A DNA stretch of 50,179 nucleotides. Origin: an uncultured Roseburia sp. (lineage in GTDB: Bacteria > Bacillota > Clostridia > Lachnospirales > Lachnospiraceae). Location: NCBI GenBank assembly GCA_910587865.1, contig CAJUNX010000012.1, positions 1 through 50,179 on the forward strand, read 5' to 3'. The translations under genes were made by a program, and so were the position numbers. Of the stretch, positions 23,473 to 32,712 are shown in pieces; the first letter of the stretch is position 1, and each line of letters opens with the position of its first letter. Under the pieces are notes generated by a model. It worked only from the letters and a program-made list of their open reading frames with translations. It was not told where the DNA came from and did not search any database.

Positions 23473-25083
23473 ATGAAAACAGGAAGTATTCTGAAAAACA
23501 AGTATTATCTGTACATGACCGAATTTTTTGCGGGAATGTCGGTGATGGCCGTGGAGCTCGGCGCGAGCCGGCTTCTGGCCCCGTATTTTTCCTCGTCGCA
23601 GATCGTATGGACGATTATCATCGGTACCATCATGATCGCGATGGCGCTGGGAAATATCTACGGGGGAAAGAGCGCGGACCGGCATCCGGACCCCGACCGG
23701 CTCTATCTGAGGCTTCTGATCGCTGCGGTCTGGATTGCGGCGATTCCGCTTTTGGGAAAGTACATCATTCTCGGCGTGTCGGCGCTTCTTGTTCTGGCGA
23801 TCAGCAATCATTTTCTCGTGCTGGCGGCATTTGTCACCTGTATGCTGATCTTTGTCTTTCCTCTGTTTCTTCTGGGGACGGTGACGCCGTCGCTGGCAAA
23901 ATATACGGTGGAGAGTCTTGAGGACAACGGAAAGATCGTGGGAACGCTCGGGGCGTTTAACACCATCGGGAGTATTCTCGGAACATTTCTGCCGACCTTT
24001 GTGACGATTCCGGCGGTGGGAACGGCAGTCACGTTTCTGATTTTTTCGGGAATTCTGCTGGCGCTGGGACTGTTGTATTTTATCAGCAGGGGGGCAGGGA
24101 AGCGTGCCTGCGCCGTGTCGACGGCGCTTTTTGTGTTCTGCAGTATCTTCGGCCATTCCGGGAGCTTTGCGTTCTGGGAGGAGGACCTGGTCTATGAGGG
24201 GGAGTCGATCTACAATTATCTCCAGGTGAAGGAGACGCCGCGCAGTGTGGTGCTGTCGACAAATGTCCTCTTCGGCGTGCAGTCGATCATGATGAAGGAT
24301 GACTCTCTGACCAGGATGTATTACGACTATGCGCTGGCTGCCCCGTTTATGGCGGGTGTGACGCAGAAGGATTCCGCGGAAATCTTAATCCTCGGGATGG
24401 GGACGGGCACGTATGCAAAGCAGTGCATGCGTTATTTTGAGGGTGTGACGGTGGAGGGCGTTGAGATCGATCAGAAGATCACGGATCTGGCCGGCGCCTA
24501 TTTTGCGCTGCCGGATTCGGTGGAGGTGACAACCTACGACGGAAGAGCGTATTTACAGGCCATTGACCGGAAATATGACGTGATCATGGTGGACGCCTAT
24601 CAGGATATCACAATCCCGTTTCAGATGTCGTCCTTCGAATTTTTTACACTGGTGCAGCAGCATTTAAAAGAAGACGGCGTGATGGTCGTCAACATGAATA
24701 TGAAATCCGGGGATGCATCGGCAAAGGAAGGCATCAACGCGTACCTGGCCGACACGATTTCTTCGGTCTTCGGCTCGGTCTACACCGTGGATGTGACCGG
24801 GTCGACGAACAGAGAGCTGTTTGCAGCGCGCAGCGGTGCACTCCCGGAGCTTCTTGCCGCCAGGGCGTCGGAGGCGTCGGATCCGGAGCTTGGCGAGCTG
24901 ATGCAGTATGTCAGCGGATCGCTGCGGGCGTATGAGCCGGGCACGCATATCCTGACCGATGACAAGGCGCCAGTGGAGCTTCTGGGCATGCAGGTGATCG
25001 ATGAACTGATCGGGGAGGAGATCGGCGTCTATAAAGAGATGTTTCGAAAGTACGGAATCGAAGGGCTGCTTGGGGTGATGTAG
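23473..25083 (+). CDS. Membrane-fused spermidine-synthase-like protein
   Basis: This 536-residue protein has an N-terminal membrane domain of about seven helices (residues 12-225) and a C-terminal class I methyltransferase-fold domain of the spermidine synthase family (about 240-490). The nucleotide-binding loop is LGMGTGTYAK (G308 region), the acidic residue that binds the ribose is in VEGVEID, and the active-site segment reads MVDAYQDITIP where true spermidine synthases have DSTDPxGP. The altered loop means that polyamine synthesis is not certain. Such fused proteins are common and mostly uncharacterised. An earlier in-frame ATG (23398) is unsupported; AGGGAGA lies just before ATG 23473. 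The AraC sensor gene starts 15 bases after its stop. Confidence 0.82.
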   Translation: MKTGSILKNKYYLYMTEFFAGMSVMAVELGASRLLAPYFSSSQIVWTIIIGTIMIAMALGNIYGGKSADRHPDPDRLYLRLLIAAVWIAAIPLLGKYIILGVSALLVLAISNHFLVLAAFVTCMLIFVFPLFLLGTVTPSLAKYTVESLEDNGKIVGTLGAFNTIGSILGTFLPTFVTIPAVGTAVTFLIFSGILLALGLLYFISRGAGKRACAVSTALFVFCSIFGHSGSFAFWEEDLVYEGESIYNYLQVKETPRSVVLSTNVLFGVQSIMMKDDSLTRMYYDYALAAPFMAGVTQKDSAEILILGMGTGTYAKQCMRYFEGVTVEGVEIDQKITDLAGAYFALPDSVEVTTYDGRAYLQAIDRKYDVIMVDAYQDITIPFQMSSFEFFTLVQQHLKEDGVMVVNMNMKSGDASAKEGINAYLADTISSVFGSVYTVDVTGSTNRELFAARSGALPELLAARASEASDPELGELMQYVSGSLRAYEPGTHILTDDKAPVELLGMQVIDELIGEEIGVYKEMFRKYGIEGLLGVM

Positions 25084-25098
25084 CGAAACGAGGGGAGT

Positions 25099-27369
25099 AT
25101 GAAGAGAAAACACAGTGTAATCTATACCTGGATCAGCTCGTATGTCCTGATACTGGTGCTGTTCATCATTTCCGGGATTCTGATGGAACGGATCGCGACA
25201 AACAAGCTGATTGAGGAGTATAAGGAGATCACGGGTACGCTGCAGGAACAGGCAAATGACTCCCTGCAGACGTATTTTCAGAAAATGAAAAATCAGGCGA
25301 CCGAGATCTGCAGCGATTCCATCATCGTGAGCTATGCCCTGTCCGCCCAGCCGGACGGCGCCAATTATCATAATCTGATCCTGATGCAGGAGCGGCTGCG
25401 CAATCAGATGCTGACGGCCCAGGACGAGGTCATGCTGTATCTGTATCTGGATAATATCAAAAAAGCGGTTTCTTCTACGACGGTCTATGACGATGTGTCG
25501 TTTCAGCAGGAGCTGAACGGTTTTTTCGGGCTGGATGAGGAGGAATACGAACAGTTTCTGAACGGAAAATATCTGCATACCGTGCTTGCGGTCGACGCGG
25601 GAGAGGGGGACGGGATGACGGTTGCCATGGTGACGGGGATCCCGCTTGTGGGCGTGGGTCAGAAAGGAATGTTCGTGCAGATCCTCGGCCAGGATGTGCT
25701 GCAGGAGATTCTGGGGAGCAGAACCGTACTTCCCGACAGCACGACCGTGCTTGTAGACGAGAGAGGACAGGTGCTCTGCAGCAGCGGGAATACGACAATT
25801 GTAGAAAAGGTTCCGTTTTCGGATCTTTCGCTCACCGGCTGCTCCGAGGTCTTCATTGACGGGGAGAATTACTGGATTGCGTGTGAGAGCATGAACGTGG
25901 AGCAGTGGCGGCTGATCACGCTGCTTCCGATGTCGTCCATTGTCGCGAAATCGGAATGGGTATCGCGGAGCATGATACCGTTTCTGTGCATTGTTCTGCT
26001 GATCGGGACACTGGTCTCCGTCAGCGGGGTCTGTATGAATTATCTGCCTCTGCGGAGATTAAGCAGAGCTGTCCCCACGAAAAATCAGGCCATGAATCTG
26101 AAAAATGAGTTTGAGCTGTTAAATGTCGCGTTCCGGGATATGCATACGGAGCTGGAATCCATGCAGCTGCTGCAGAATGTCCAGGCGGAGCAGTTAAGGC
26201 TGGAATTCCTGCGGTTCTGCCTGGAGAACAGCATTGATCTCGATGAGAGCAGCCTGCTTAAAATCATAGAGAACCTGGGGGTCAGCATACCGAATGAGAG
26301 TTTTCTGTTAGGAATGTTTGACATCAGTACCGGGGATGACGGTCAGCAGCTGCTGACTGCCGATCTTGTGGATATTATGAAGCAATTGTTTTCCGGGCAG
26401 GAATTTGCGGAGTACGGGACCTGTTTTGTGCTGGTGAAAAACGAGCTGCCGGTGCTGCTTTTTTATCTGTGCGATGCGGATCAGGAGCGTGTGTTAAAAA
26501 AGCTGTGCAAGGAAAAGCTGGGACTTTTGTCTGAGCAGTTCTGCTGGGATTTGGTGTATGCGTTCGGATCCCTGCACCGCGGGCTTTCCGAGATTCACCT
26601 GGCCTATCTGGAGGCATGCGAGCTGCTGGATTATAAATATTTCAGATTCGGCAGGGAGGCGGAAGGCGGGGACGAAGAGCCGGAGCTTCCGGAATACGGG
26701 CAGATGCGGTATTCCGCCGTGCAGGAGGAGCTTTTAATGCGGTATCTTCTGGCGGGCAACCGGGAGGACGCGCTGGAGCTTCTGCGCATGATCTATGACA
26801 ATAATTTCGCGGAGCAGCGGATTTCACTGCCCGTTGCGTGCTGCCTGATGGAGGATATCGTGATCGGTATGATGAAGGCGCTCTCCGCGGAGCGGTACTT
26901 AAGCGGCGAGGCGTTAGAACGCATCAGCAGGACATTAGACGCGCTGCGGCGTGCCAGCTCGCGGGAGGTGTTGAAGAATCTTGTGAATGGGCTTGCGTCG
27001 GAGCTTGCCGATGAGTGCGCGCGTCGGAAACAGAAGGAGCGTGCGGCGAAGAATCTGCCGGTTGAGCGGATTATGAACTGCGTGGAAGAGCATTTCCGGG
27101 AGTGTGATTTTAACGTATCGCGGGCAGCGGAGTATCTGGGAATGAATATGACGTACCTCTCGCGCTATTTTAAGGAGCATACGGGAATCGGCCTGCTCAA
27201 TTACATCAACGGCGTGCGGATCGACTATGCAAAACAGCTGATGCAGGAGCAGAATATCACCGTGGCGGAGGCGGCAAAGACAGCCGGCTTTGAAAATCAG
27301 AATACGTTTATCCGGCTGTTTAAGAAATTTGAGGGCAAAACGCCGGGACTTTTCCTGGAAAAAGAGTAA
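25099..27369 (+). CDS. Transmembrane AraC-family sensor-regulator
   Basis: This is a one-component regulator of 756 residues, of the type found next to lplABC-like sugar transporters (YtdP/YesS-like). It has membrane helix 1 (about 8-29), an extracellular sensor domain (about 30-290, dCACHE-like), membrane helix 2 (about 292-314), a cytoplasmic linker with a coiled coil, and a C-terminal AraC/XylS DNA-binding domain (about 655-756) with SRAAEYLGMNMTYLSRYFK and the second helix-turn-helix ending in TFIRLFKKFEGKTP. It should sense an extracellular ligand or the loaded binding protein and switch on the transporter operon at 27564. GAGGGG lies only three bases before the ATG, so translation may be modest. 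Confidence 0.88.
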   Translation: MKRKHSVIYTWISSYVLILVLFIISGILMERIATNKLIEEYKEITGTLQEQANDSLQTYFQKMKNQATEICSDSIIVSYALSAQPDGANYHNLILMQERLRNQMLTAQDEVMLYLYLDNIKKAVSSTTVYDDVSFQQELNGFFGLDEEEYEQFLNGKYLHTVLAVDAGEGDGMTVAMVTGIPLVGVGQKGMFVQILGQDVLQEILGSRTVLPDSTTVLVDERGQVLCSSGNTTIVEKVPFSDLSLTGCSEVFIDGENYWIACESMNVEQWRLITLLPMSSIVAKSEWVSRSMIPFLCIVLLIGTLVSVSGVCMNYLPLRRLSRAVPTKNQAMNLKNEFELLNVAFRDMHTELESMQLLQNVQAEQLRLEFLRFCLENSIDLDESSLLKIIENLGVSIPNESFLLGMFDISTGDDGQQLLTADLVDIMKQLFSGQEFAEYGTCFVLVKNELPVLLFYLCDADQERVLKKLCKEKLGLLSEQFCWDLVYAFGSLHRGLSEIHLAYLEACELLDYKYFRFGREAEGGDEEPELPEYGQMRYSAVQEELLMRYLLAGNREDALELLRMIYDNNFAEQRISLPVACCLMEDIVIGMMKALSAERYLSGEALERISRTLDALRRASSREVLKNLVNGLASELADECARRKQKERAAKNLPVERIMNCVEEHFRECDFNVSRAAEYLGMNMTYLSRYFKEHTGIGLLNYINGVRIDYAKQLMQEQNITVAEAAKTAGFENQNTFIRLFKKFEGKTPGLFLEKE

Positions 27370-27491
27370 AAACGGTTGAAAAGTAAAAGAATCGTGACGA
27401 GTAAAAAATTAAATATTACGATTACACAGCAAAACGCACAAAATAGAGAATTTCCAAAAAATAAATATGGACTTTTTGCACAATCTCCTTT

Positions 27492-27526
27492 TATATTATA
27501 AGCGATCCATTGTTCCGGCCGGAACA
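27492..27526 (+). promoter_or_regulatory. Candidate promoter and 16-bp palindrome for the first sugar ABC operon
   Basis: An AT-rich -10 cluster (TATATTATAAG, 27492-27502) has no good -35 at the right spacing (TTGCAC at 27476-27481 is 15 bases away), which suits an activated promoter. A perfect palindrome TGTTCCGGCCGGAACA (27511-27526) follows at the expected transcript start and looks like a repressor operator. The binding protein is unknown. Confidence 0.5.
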
Positions 27527-27563
27527 GTACAGATATCATTATAATAGAAAAGGAGATTTTCAT

Positions 27564-29318
27564 ATGAGGAAGAAACAGATCGTATCGCTTCTTTTATCAG
27601 CGGCTATGGTGCTGTCTATGGCAGCCTGCGGAAATAAGGACGCGGGTTCAGGGGATACGGGCAGCGCAGGAAGTGCGGGAAATGCAGCAGCGGGTACCGA
27701 GAGCGGGGGAAGCGCCGGCGGTTCGGACGCAGGAGGAGGCGCCGCTTCCGGTAAGAGTGTTTCCTACTGGATCGATCCGCAGCAGGGCGGAATCACAAAT
27801 GCAACCACATTTGACGACGCCCCGTGCTGGCAGGCGATCCAGGAGAATACGGGAATTGATGTGGTGTGGGAGCATCCGGCAAGCGGCCAGGCACAGGAGC
27901 AGTTTAATCTGATCATCGCAAGCACCGAGCTGCCGGATATCATGTATTATACCTGGGGAAGCTCTTATCCGGGAGGACCGGATGCGGCGATCCGCGACGG
28001 CAAGATCCTGGCTCTGAATGATTACATAAAAGAATATGCGCCAAATCTGTCCGCATATCTTGAAGCGCATCCGGATATGGCGAAGGCGATCACGACGGAT
28101 GAGGGAAATATCTACTGCTTCCCGGGAATCTACACCTCGACATCCGAGGACAGTGACGTATGGCAGACCGCAATCGACAGAGAACCGTTTTATGAGCCGT
28201 TTATCGGTCTTGTCATCCGCAAGGACTGGCTGGACGATCTGGGACTTGACATGCCGGTCACGCTGGACGACTGGTATAACGTGTTAAAAGCGTTTAAAGA
28301 GGAGAAGGGCTGCAAATATCCGCTCTCCTATGTCAATATGTTCGGCATCATGGCACAAAGCTTTGCGACGGCATTTGACGTGACGCTGCCGCTGTCGTCC
28401 ATGGGCGGAACCACCGGTTTTGGAATCCGCGAAGACGGCTCGATTCAGTACGGACCGGCGGAAGAAGGCTACCGCGGTTATCTGGAATTTATGAATAAGC
28501 TTTACAGCGAAGGGCTTTTGGATCCGGATTTCATGGTGCAGGACCGCACCACGCTTCAGTCGAAGGTGGTAAACGGGGAAGTCGGCGCATGGATCGAGAT
28601 GATGCCGGCTGGTCTTGGAACGCTGCGGACGCAGGTGCTGGAAGCGGATCCGGAATCAACGTTCTATCCGGTAGGCGTCGCGAATCCGGTGCAGCAGGAG
28701 GGACAGAAGCTTTACTATTTCCAGGCGAATTATCCGTATGTCAACGCGGGCGCGGCGGTCACAACCTCCTGTGAGGATGTCGAGACGGCGGTGAAGCTTT
28801 TAGACTACTGCTGGAGCGAGGAAGGAGAGCGGCTCGTCAACTGGGGAATCGAGGGCGAATCCTATGAGATGGTGGACGGCTGGCCGCAGTTTACGGATCA
28901 GATCATCAACAACGATCTCGGATTAAGCCCGTCACAGGCACACGCCCAGTATCGTCAGTTAAACGGCCCGTTCCCGATGGATCACTGGCAGAGACTGGTC
29001 TCGAAGACCGATCATTTCCTGGAAGAGGGAGCGGTGGACGAGAATATCGCATCCTTAAATCTTTGGGCGAAGAACGGTGTGCAGCCGGCAGGACTTCCCT
29101 CCACGACGATCCTGTCGGAGGAGTCGGCGGATTATGCATCGAAATTTAACGAGATCAGCACCTATGTGGATGAGATGTATTCCAAGTTTATCATGGGTCA
29201 GGAATCGCTGGACAATTTTGACGCGTACATCGAGAATCTGAACAAGATGGGCATCGACGATGTGATTGCGACACAGGAGGCGGCACTTGCGCGCTATAAC
29301 AGCAGAACTGCCGAGTAA
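27564..29318 (+). CDS. Sugar ABC transporter substrate-binding lipoprotein (first system)
   Basis: This LipO-type extracellular binding protein has 584 residues. The signal peptide ends in a lipobox with the lipid-modified cysteine C22 (LSMAAC). A flexible Gly/Ser/Ala-rich linker (about 23-68) follows, then a large type-I/II solute-binding fold beginning with SVSYWID. This size and the two permeases that follow are typical of importers for complex oligosaccharides. ATG 27564 has AAAGGAG at 27549-27555; the longer frame from 27510 would run through the palindrome. A stem-loop after the stop codon probably raises its level over that of the permeases. The substrate is not identifiable; esterified plant-wall oligosaccharide is inferred from the hydrolase at 31194. 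Confidence 0.92.
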   Translation: MRKKQIVSLLLSAAMVLSMAACGNKDAGSGDTGSAGSAGNAAAGTESGGSAGGSDAGGGAASGKSVSYWIDPQQGGITNATTFDDAPCWQAIQENTGIDVVWEHPASGQAQEQFNLIIASTELPDIMYYTWGSSYPGGPDAAIRDGKILALNDYIKEYAPNLSAYLEAHPDMAKAITTDEGNIYCFPGIYTSTSEDSDVWQTAIDREPFYEPFIGLVIRKDWLDDLGLDMPVTLDDWYNVLKAFKEEKGCKYPLSYVNMFGIMAQSFATAFDVTLPLSSMGGTTGFGIREDGSIQYGPAEEGYRGYLEFMNKLYSEGLLDPDFMVQDRTTLQSKVVNGEVGAWIEMMPAGLGTLRTQVLEADPESTFYPVGVANPVQQEGQKLYYFQANYPYVNAGAAVTTSCEDVETAVKLLDYCWSEEGERLVNWGIEGESYEMVDGWPQFTDQIINNDLGLSPSQAHAQYRQLNGPFPMDHWQRLVSKTDHFLEEGAVDENIASLNLWAKNGVQPAGLPSTTILSEESADYASKFNEISTYVDEMYSKFIMGQESLDNFDAYIENLNKMGIDDVIATQEAALARYNSRTAE

Positions 29319-29333
29319 GGCAGAATGACAACC

Positions 29334-29357
29334 GGCCTGCGGAGTTTTCCGCAGGCC
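29334..29357 (+). other. Intra-operon stem-loop after the first binding protein
   Basis: GGCCTGCGGA (29334-29343), loop GTTT, and TCCGCAGGCC (29348-29357) form a perfect 10-bp stem. No T tract follows, so it is more likely an mRNA-stabilising or partial attenuation element that favours the binding protein than a terminator. Confidence 0.7.
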
Positions 29358-29377
29358 CTGGGAAGGTATGGTATTCT

Positions 29378-30301
29378 ATGGAGAAAAAAGAAGGTTTTTT
29401 TGGCAGAGCGAAACGCGACCTGAGGAAAAACCGCGGCATCTATCTGATGGCGATCCCGGTGCTCGCGTATTACATCTGTTTCTGCTATATCCCGATCTAC
29501 GGCCTTCAGATCGCGTTTAAGGATTTTAATCTCGGGGCCGGTATCTGGGGCAGCCCGTGGGCGGGATTTAAACATTTTGAGAGCTTTTTCACAGGACCGT
29601 ATTTCTGGCGGACGCTGCGCAATACGCTGCTGATCAGTCTGTATACCATCCTTGTATGCTTCCCGGCGCCGATTCTGTTTGCACTGCTGTTAAATGAAGT
29701 AAAGCAGAAGGCTTTTAAGAAAACCGTGCAGACCGTGAGCTATCTGCCGCATTTTATTTCACTGGTCGTCATCTGCGGCATCATCAAAGAATTTACGCAG
29801 AGCACGGGACTGATCAATGCGATCATCGCATTTTTCGGGGGAACGCCGGAGACGATGCTGATCAATCCGAATCGTTTTCGTTCGATCTACGTGATCAGCG
29901 ATTTGTGGCAGACGATCGGCTGGAACTCCATTATCTATCTGGCGGCCTTATCCGGCATTGACCCGACGCTGTATGATGCGGCGTCAGTAGACGGAGCCGG
30001 GAGATTCCGGAAGATCTTAAACGTCACGCTGCCGGGACTTCTGCCGACGATCATCATTATGTTTATCCTTCGCGTTGGACAGTTTATGTCCGTCGGATAC
30101 GACAAGATTCTGCTCTTATATAATACGAACACGTACGAGACGGCGGATGTTATATCTACGTTTGTCTACCGGAAGGGACTGATAGAGTCGAATTTCAGTT
30201 TCAGTGCGGCGGTAAGTCTGATCAATTCTATTGTGAACTTCCTTCTGGTTGTCGTGGTGAATAAGATCAGTGCGAAGATCAGCGAGACCAGTCTGTGGTA
30301 A
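29378..30301 (+). CDS. Sugar ABC transporter permease, LplB-like (first system)
   Basis: This is an inner-membrane subunit of 307 residues with six predicted helices. The N-terminal helix region is typical (IYLMAIPVLAYYICFCYIPIYGLQIAFKDF). The cytoplasmic EAA-type loop that docks the ATPase reads YDAASVDGAGRFRKILNVTLP. The start ATG 29378 follows GGAAGG at a rather long distance (11 bases). It works with the permease at 30313 and the lipoprotein at 27564. No ATPase gene is in the operon, so a shared MsmX-type ATPase must be supplied from elsewhere. Confidence 0.93.
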   Translation: MEKKEGFFGRAKRDLRKNRGIYLMAIPVLAYYICFCYIPIYGLQIAFKDFNLGAGIWGSPWAGFKHFESFFTGPYFWRTLRNTLLISLYTILVCFPAPILFALLLNEVKQKAFKKTVQTVSYLPHFISLVVICGIIKEFTQSTGLINAIIAFFGGTPETMLINPNRFRSIYVISDLWQTIGWNSIIYLAALSGIDPTLYDAASVDGAGRFRKILNVTLPGLLPTIIIMFILRVGQFMSVGYDKILLLYNTNTYETADVISTFVYRKGLIESNFSFSAAVSLINSIVNFLLVVVVNKISAKISETSLW

Positions 30302-30312
30302 AGGAGGAAGGG

Positions 30313-31197
30313 ATGAATAAGAATAAATCAGTCGGAGAACGGATCTTTGATGCCTGCAATATCATTCTTCTGACCTTTATCGGCATTGTGTGTATGTATC
30401 CGTTTTTATATGTGGTGCTGGCTTCCTTCAGCGATCCGAATCAGTTTATCAAACATGATTTTGCGATTCTGTTAAAGCCTGCCGGATTCGACCTCACGGC
30501 ATACCGTCAGGTATTTACAAAAGATATTGCGACAGGGTATCTGAATACGATTTTTTATGTGGGCGCCGGTACGATGATCAGCATGTGTCTTACTTTCCTG
30601 GGAGCGTATGTCCTCTCAAGAAAAAATTATATGTTCCGCAGGCCGCTGACGCTTTTTATCATGTTTACCATGTATTTCAACGGCGGTCTGATCCCGATCT
30701 ATCTGTGGGTGCAGGAGCTGGGAATCATGGACACGCGCTGGGCCGTGCTGCTGCCGACCGCGTTAAGCACCTACAATGTCATTGTGCTGCGCTCCGCGTT
30801 TGACAGTATCCCGGAGAGTCTGATCGAGGCGGCAAAGATGGACGGGGCATCGGAATTTACCTGTCTGACGAAGATCATGATCCCGTTAAGCAAGGCGTCC
30901 ACGGCAGTGATTGTGCTGTTTTATGCGGTGTCGCGCTGGAATGAGTGGATGCTGCCGACGATCTTTCTGCGCACGCGGAGCCTGTTTCCGCTGCAGATTT
31001 TCCTGCGTGAGATCCTGCTGACCAGCTCGTCGGAGTCGATTCTTGCGACGGCAGGCGATGCGACCAATGTAACGGCGCTTGCGGAAATTGTGAAATATGC
31101 TACCATAGTGGTATCAACGGTGCCGATTTTATGTATTTATCCGTTTGTACAGAAATATTTTGTGACAGGAATGATGATAGGGGGTGTAAAGGAATGA
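30313..31197 (+). CDS. Sugar ABC transporter permease, LplC-like (first system)
   Basis: This is the second permease subunit, 294 residues with six predicted helices. Its EAA loop reads IEAAKMDGASEFTCLTKIMIP, and the C terminus ends in KYFVTGMMIGGVKE, a hallmark of the LplC/CarD-like subfamily. An earlier in-frame ATG (30295) lies in the previous gene; AAAGGAGG just after the LplB stop sets ATG 30313. Its last bases overlap the start of the hydrolase gene (ATGA at 31194-31197), which shows that the hydrolase is part of the same operon. Confidence 0.93.
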   Translation: MNKNKSVGERIFDACNIILLTFIGIVCMYPFLYVVLASFSDPNQFIKHDFAILLKPAGFDLTAYRQVFTKDIATGYLNTIFYVGAGTMISMCLTFLGAYVLSRKNYMFRRPLTLFIMFTMYFNGGLIPIYLWVQELGIMDTRWAVLLPTALSTYNVIVLRSAFDSIPESLIEAAKMDGASEFTCLTKIMIPLSKASTAVIVLFYAVSRWNEWMLPTIFLRTRSLFPLQIFLREILLTSSSESILATAGDATNVTALAEIVKYATIVVSTVPILCIYPFVQKYFVTGMMIGGVKE

Positions 31198-32504
31198 AAT
31201 TTTTACCCAAAGAAGAGCTGCAGCGCATCTGCGAACTGCCGGATCCGTTTGTAAAAGAGGACGGGAGCAGAGTGCAGTCAGCGGAGGAATGGACGGGACA
31301 GAGGGAGTATTTAAAAGAGATGCTCGCCCATTACATGTACGGCCATATGCCGCCAGCGCCGACGAATACGAAGGGAGAGCTTCTGTATTCCAGGAAGATT
31401 TACGGGGGGAAGGCCATCGCCGAGACGATCCGTATTACGTTCGGACCGGATGATAAAAAAGAGCATCAGGTGTCCATGCTGGTACATATGACACGGCCGG
31501 TTCGCGAGGGGAAGGTTCCGGTGATCACATGGAATCAGTTTAAGGGACGCTATGGCTGTCCCGAGGAGGAGAAGGTGGTCGTAGAGCACGGCTATGCGGT
31601 GGCCGAGTTTGACAAGGAGGATCTCGCGGCCGATTCGGCGCTTGCGATGCAGGGCCCGCTCGCGAAGGCGTATCCGGAGTATGACTGGGGTGCGATCGCG
31701 ATGTGGAGCTGGGGCCACAGCCGGATCATCGACTATCTTGCGGGTACGGATTACGCGGATATGGATAAGATCGCGGCGACCGGACACTCCAGAGGCGGAA
31801 AGGTGGCGCTGTGCGCAGCGATCTATGACGAGCGGATCGCGCTGTGTGCGGCGAGCGGATCCGGCTGCGGCGGGGCCGGATGCTATCGCTATCTCGGCGG
31901 CCGCCTGGGAGAGGGAACCGGCGTCTGCGAGACCGCGGGCAGTATCGCGGATTTCTTCCCGTTTTGGTGGAACGACGAGTTCGGGAAGTACGGCTGCCGT
32001 CAGACGGACGTGACACGCGCGACGATGAAGGCGGCGGAAAATCAGATGGAGGCCATGAAGGCGCTGATAAGTTCCGTCGATCCGGCGAAGTTCGGCACCA
32101 CGGGGGACGAGGAGTACCTTCCGTTTGATCTGCATACGGTAAAAGCGCTGATCGCGCCGCGCGCGCTGATCACGACGGACGGCCTGGGAGACACCTGGGC
32201 GAATCCGTACGGCACCCAGATCACCTGGATGGCGGCGGACGAGGTGTATCAGTTCCTTGGCGCGGACGGGAAAAACGCCATTCATCTGCGCGAGGGAGGC
32301 CATGAGTACAAGGGCAGCGACTGGCTGGTGGTGGCTGATTTCTGCGACTGGATCTTCTACGGAAAGGAGCCTGTGACAAGCCTGATTCCGACTTCCTATG
32401 AGAAGCCTGATCCGAACAATCCGATGGCGGCGATGACGAGCGGCCGGATGGACTGGAGAAGCGAGCGGCTGCACTACGGCTGGAGAAGGCCGGGAGCGGA
32501 ATAA
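31194..32504 (+). CDS. Glucuronoyl-esterase-like alpha/beta hydrolase (CE15-like)
   Basis: This 436-residue alpha/beta hydrolase has no signal peptide, so it should act in the cytoplasm. The nucleophile elbow is GHSRGGK with S199; CE15 glucuronoyl esterases have GxSRxGK. The late EGGHEY supplies a probable catalytic histidine. It starts within the 4-base ATGA overlap with the permease gene. CE15 enzymes cleave esters of 4-O-methyl-glucuronic acid on xylan, so in this operon it may de-esterify imported glucurono-oligosaccharides. The fold and family resemblance are seen in the motifs; the exact substrate is inference. A terminator follows at 32531. Confidence 0.85.
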   Translation: MKFLPKEELQRICELPDPFVKEDGSRVQSAEEWTGQREYLKEMLAHYMYGHMPPAPTNTKGELLYSRKIYGGKAIAETIRITFGPDDKKEHQVSMLVHMTRPVREGKVPVITWNQFKGRYGCPEEEKVVVEHGYAVAEFDKEDLAADSALAMQGPLAKAYPEYDWGAIAMWSWGHSRIIDYLAGTDYADMDKIAATGHSRGGKVALCAAIYDERIALCAASGSGCGGAGCYRYLGGRLGEGTGVCETAGSIADFFPFWWNDEFGKYGCRQTDVTRATMKAAENQMEAMKALISSVDPAKFGTTGDEEYLPFDLHTVKALIAPRALITTDGLGDTWANPYGTQITWMAADEVYQFLGADGKNAIHLREGGHEYKGSDWLVVADFCDWIFYGKEPVTSLIPTSYEKPDPNNPMAAMTSGRMDWRSERLHYGWRRPGAE

Positions 32505-32530
32505 ATAACAGAAGAAAGAGACGGGAAATG

Positions 32531-32559
32531 CCGGGGGCGGAATGCTCCCGGTGTTTTTT
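32531..32559 (+). terminator. Terminator of the first sugar ABC operon
   Basis: CCGGGGGC (32531-32538) pairs with GCTCCCGG (32544-32551), with one G-U pair, followed by TG and six T residues. Confidence 0.88.
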
Positions 32560-32646
32560 ATGAAAATATAGTTGAGATATCATTGGCTTCGCGGACGCTG
32601 CAGCAGTCTGTTTCCCACACGAATTTAAACAGATTATTTATATGTA

Positions 32647-32678
32647 TTGACAAAATATATTATACGATATATAATATA
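32647..32678 (+). promoter_or_regulatory. Consensus promoter and palindromic operator of the padR operon
   Basis: TTGACA (32647-32652), a 17-bp spacer and TATAAT (32670-32675) form a perfect sigma-A promoter. A palindrome TATATTAT-N7-ATAATATA (32656-32663 and 32671-32678) covers the spacer and the -10 box. This is the expected place for autorepression by the PadR protein encoded just downstream. Confidence 0.8.
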
Positions 32679-32712
32679 GAAAATTCAAATATATATCAAA
32701 GGAGGCGATATC

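Noticed and set aside
31311..32474. 387-codon minus-strand frame inside the esterase gene
   Set aside because: The opposite strand holds a hydrolase with an intact nucleophile motif; this frame has shadow-like composition and no start signal.
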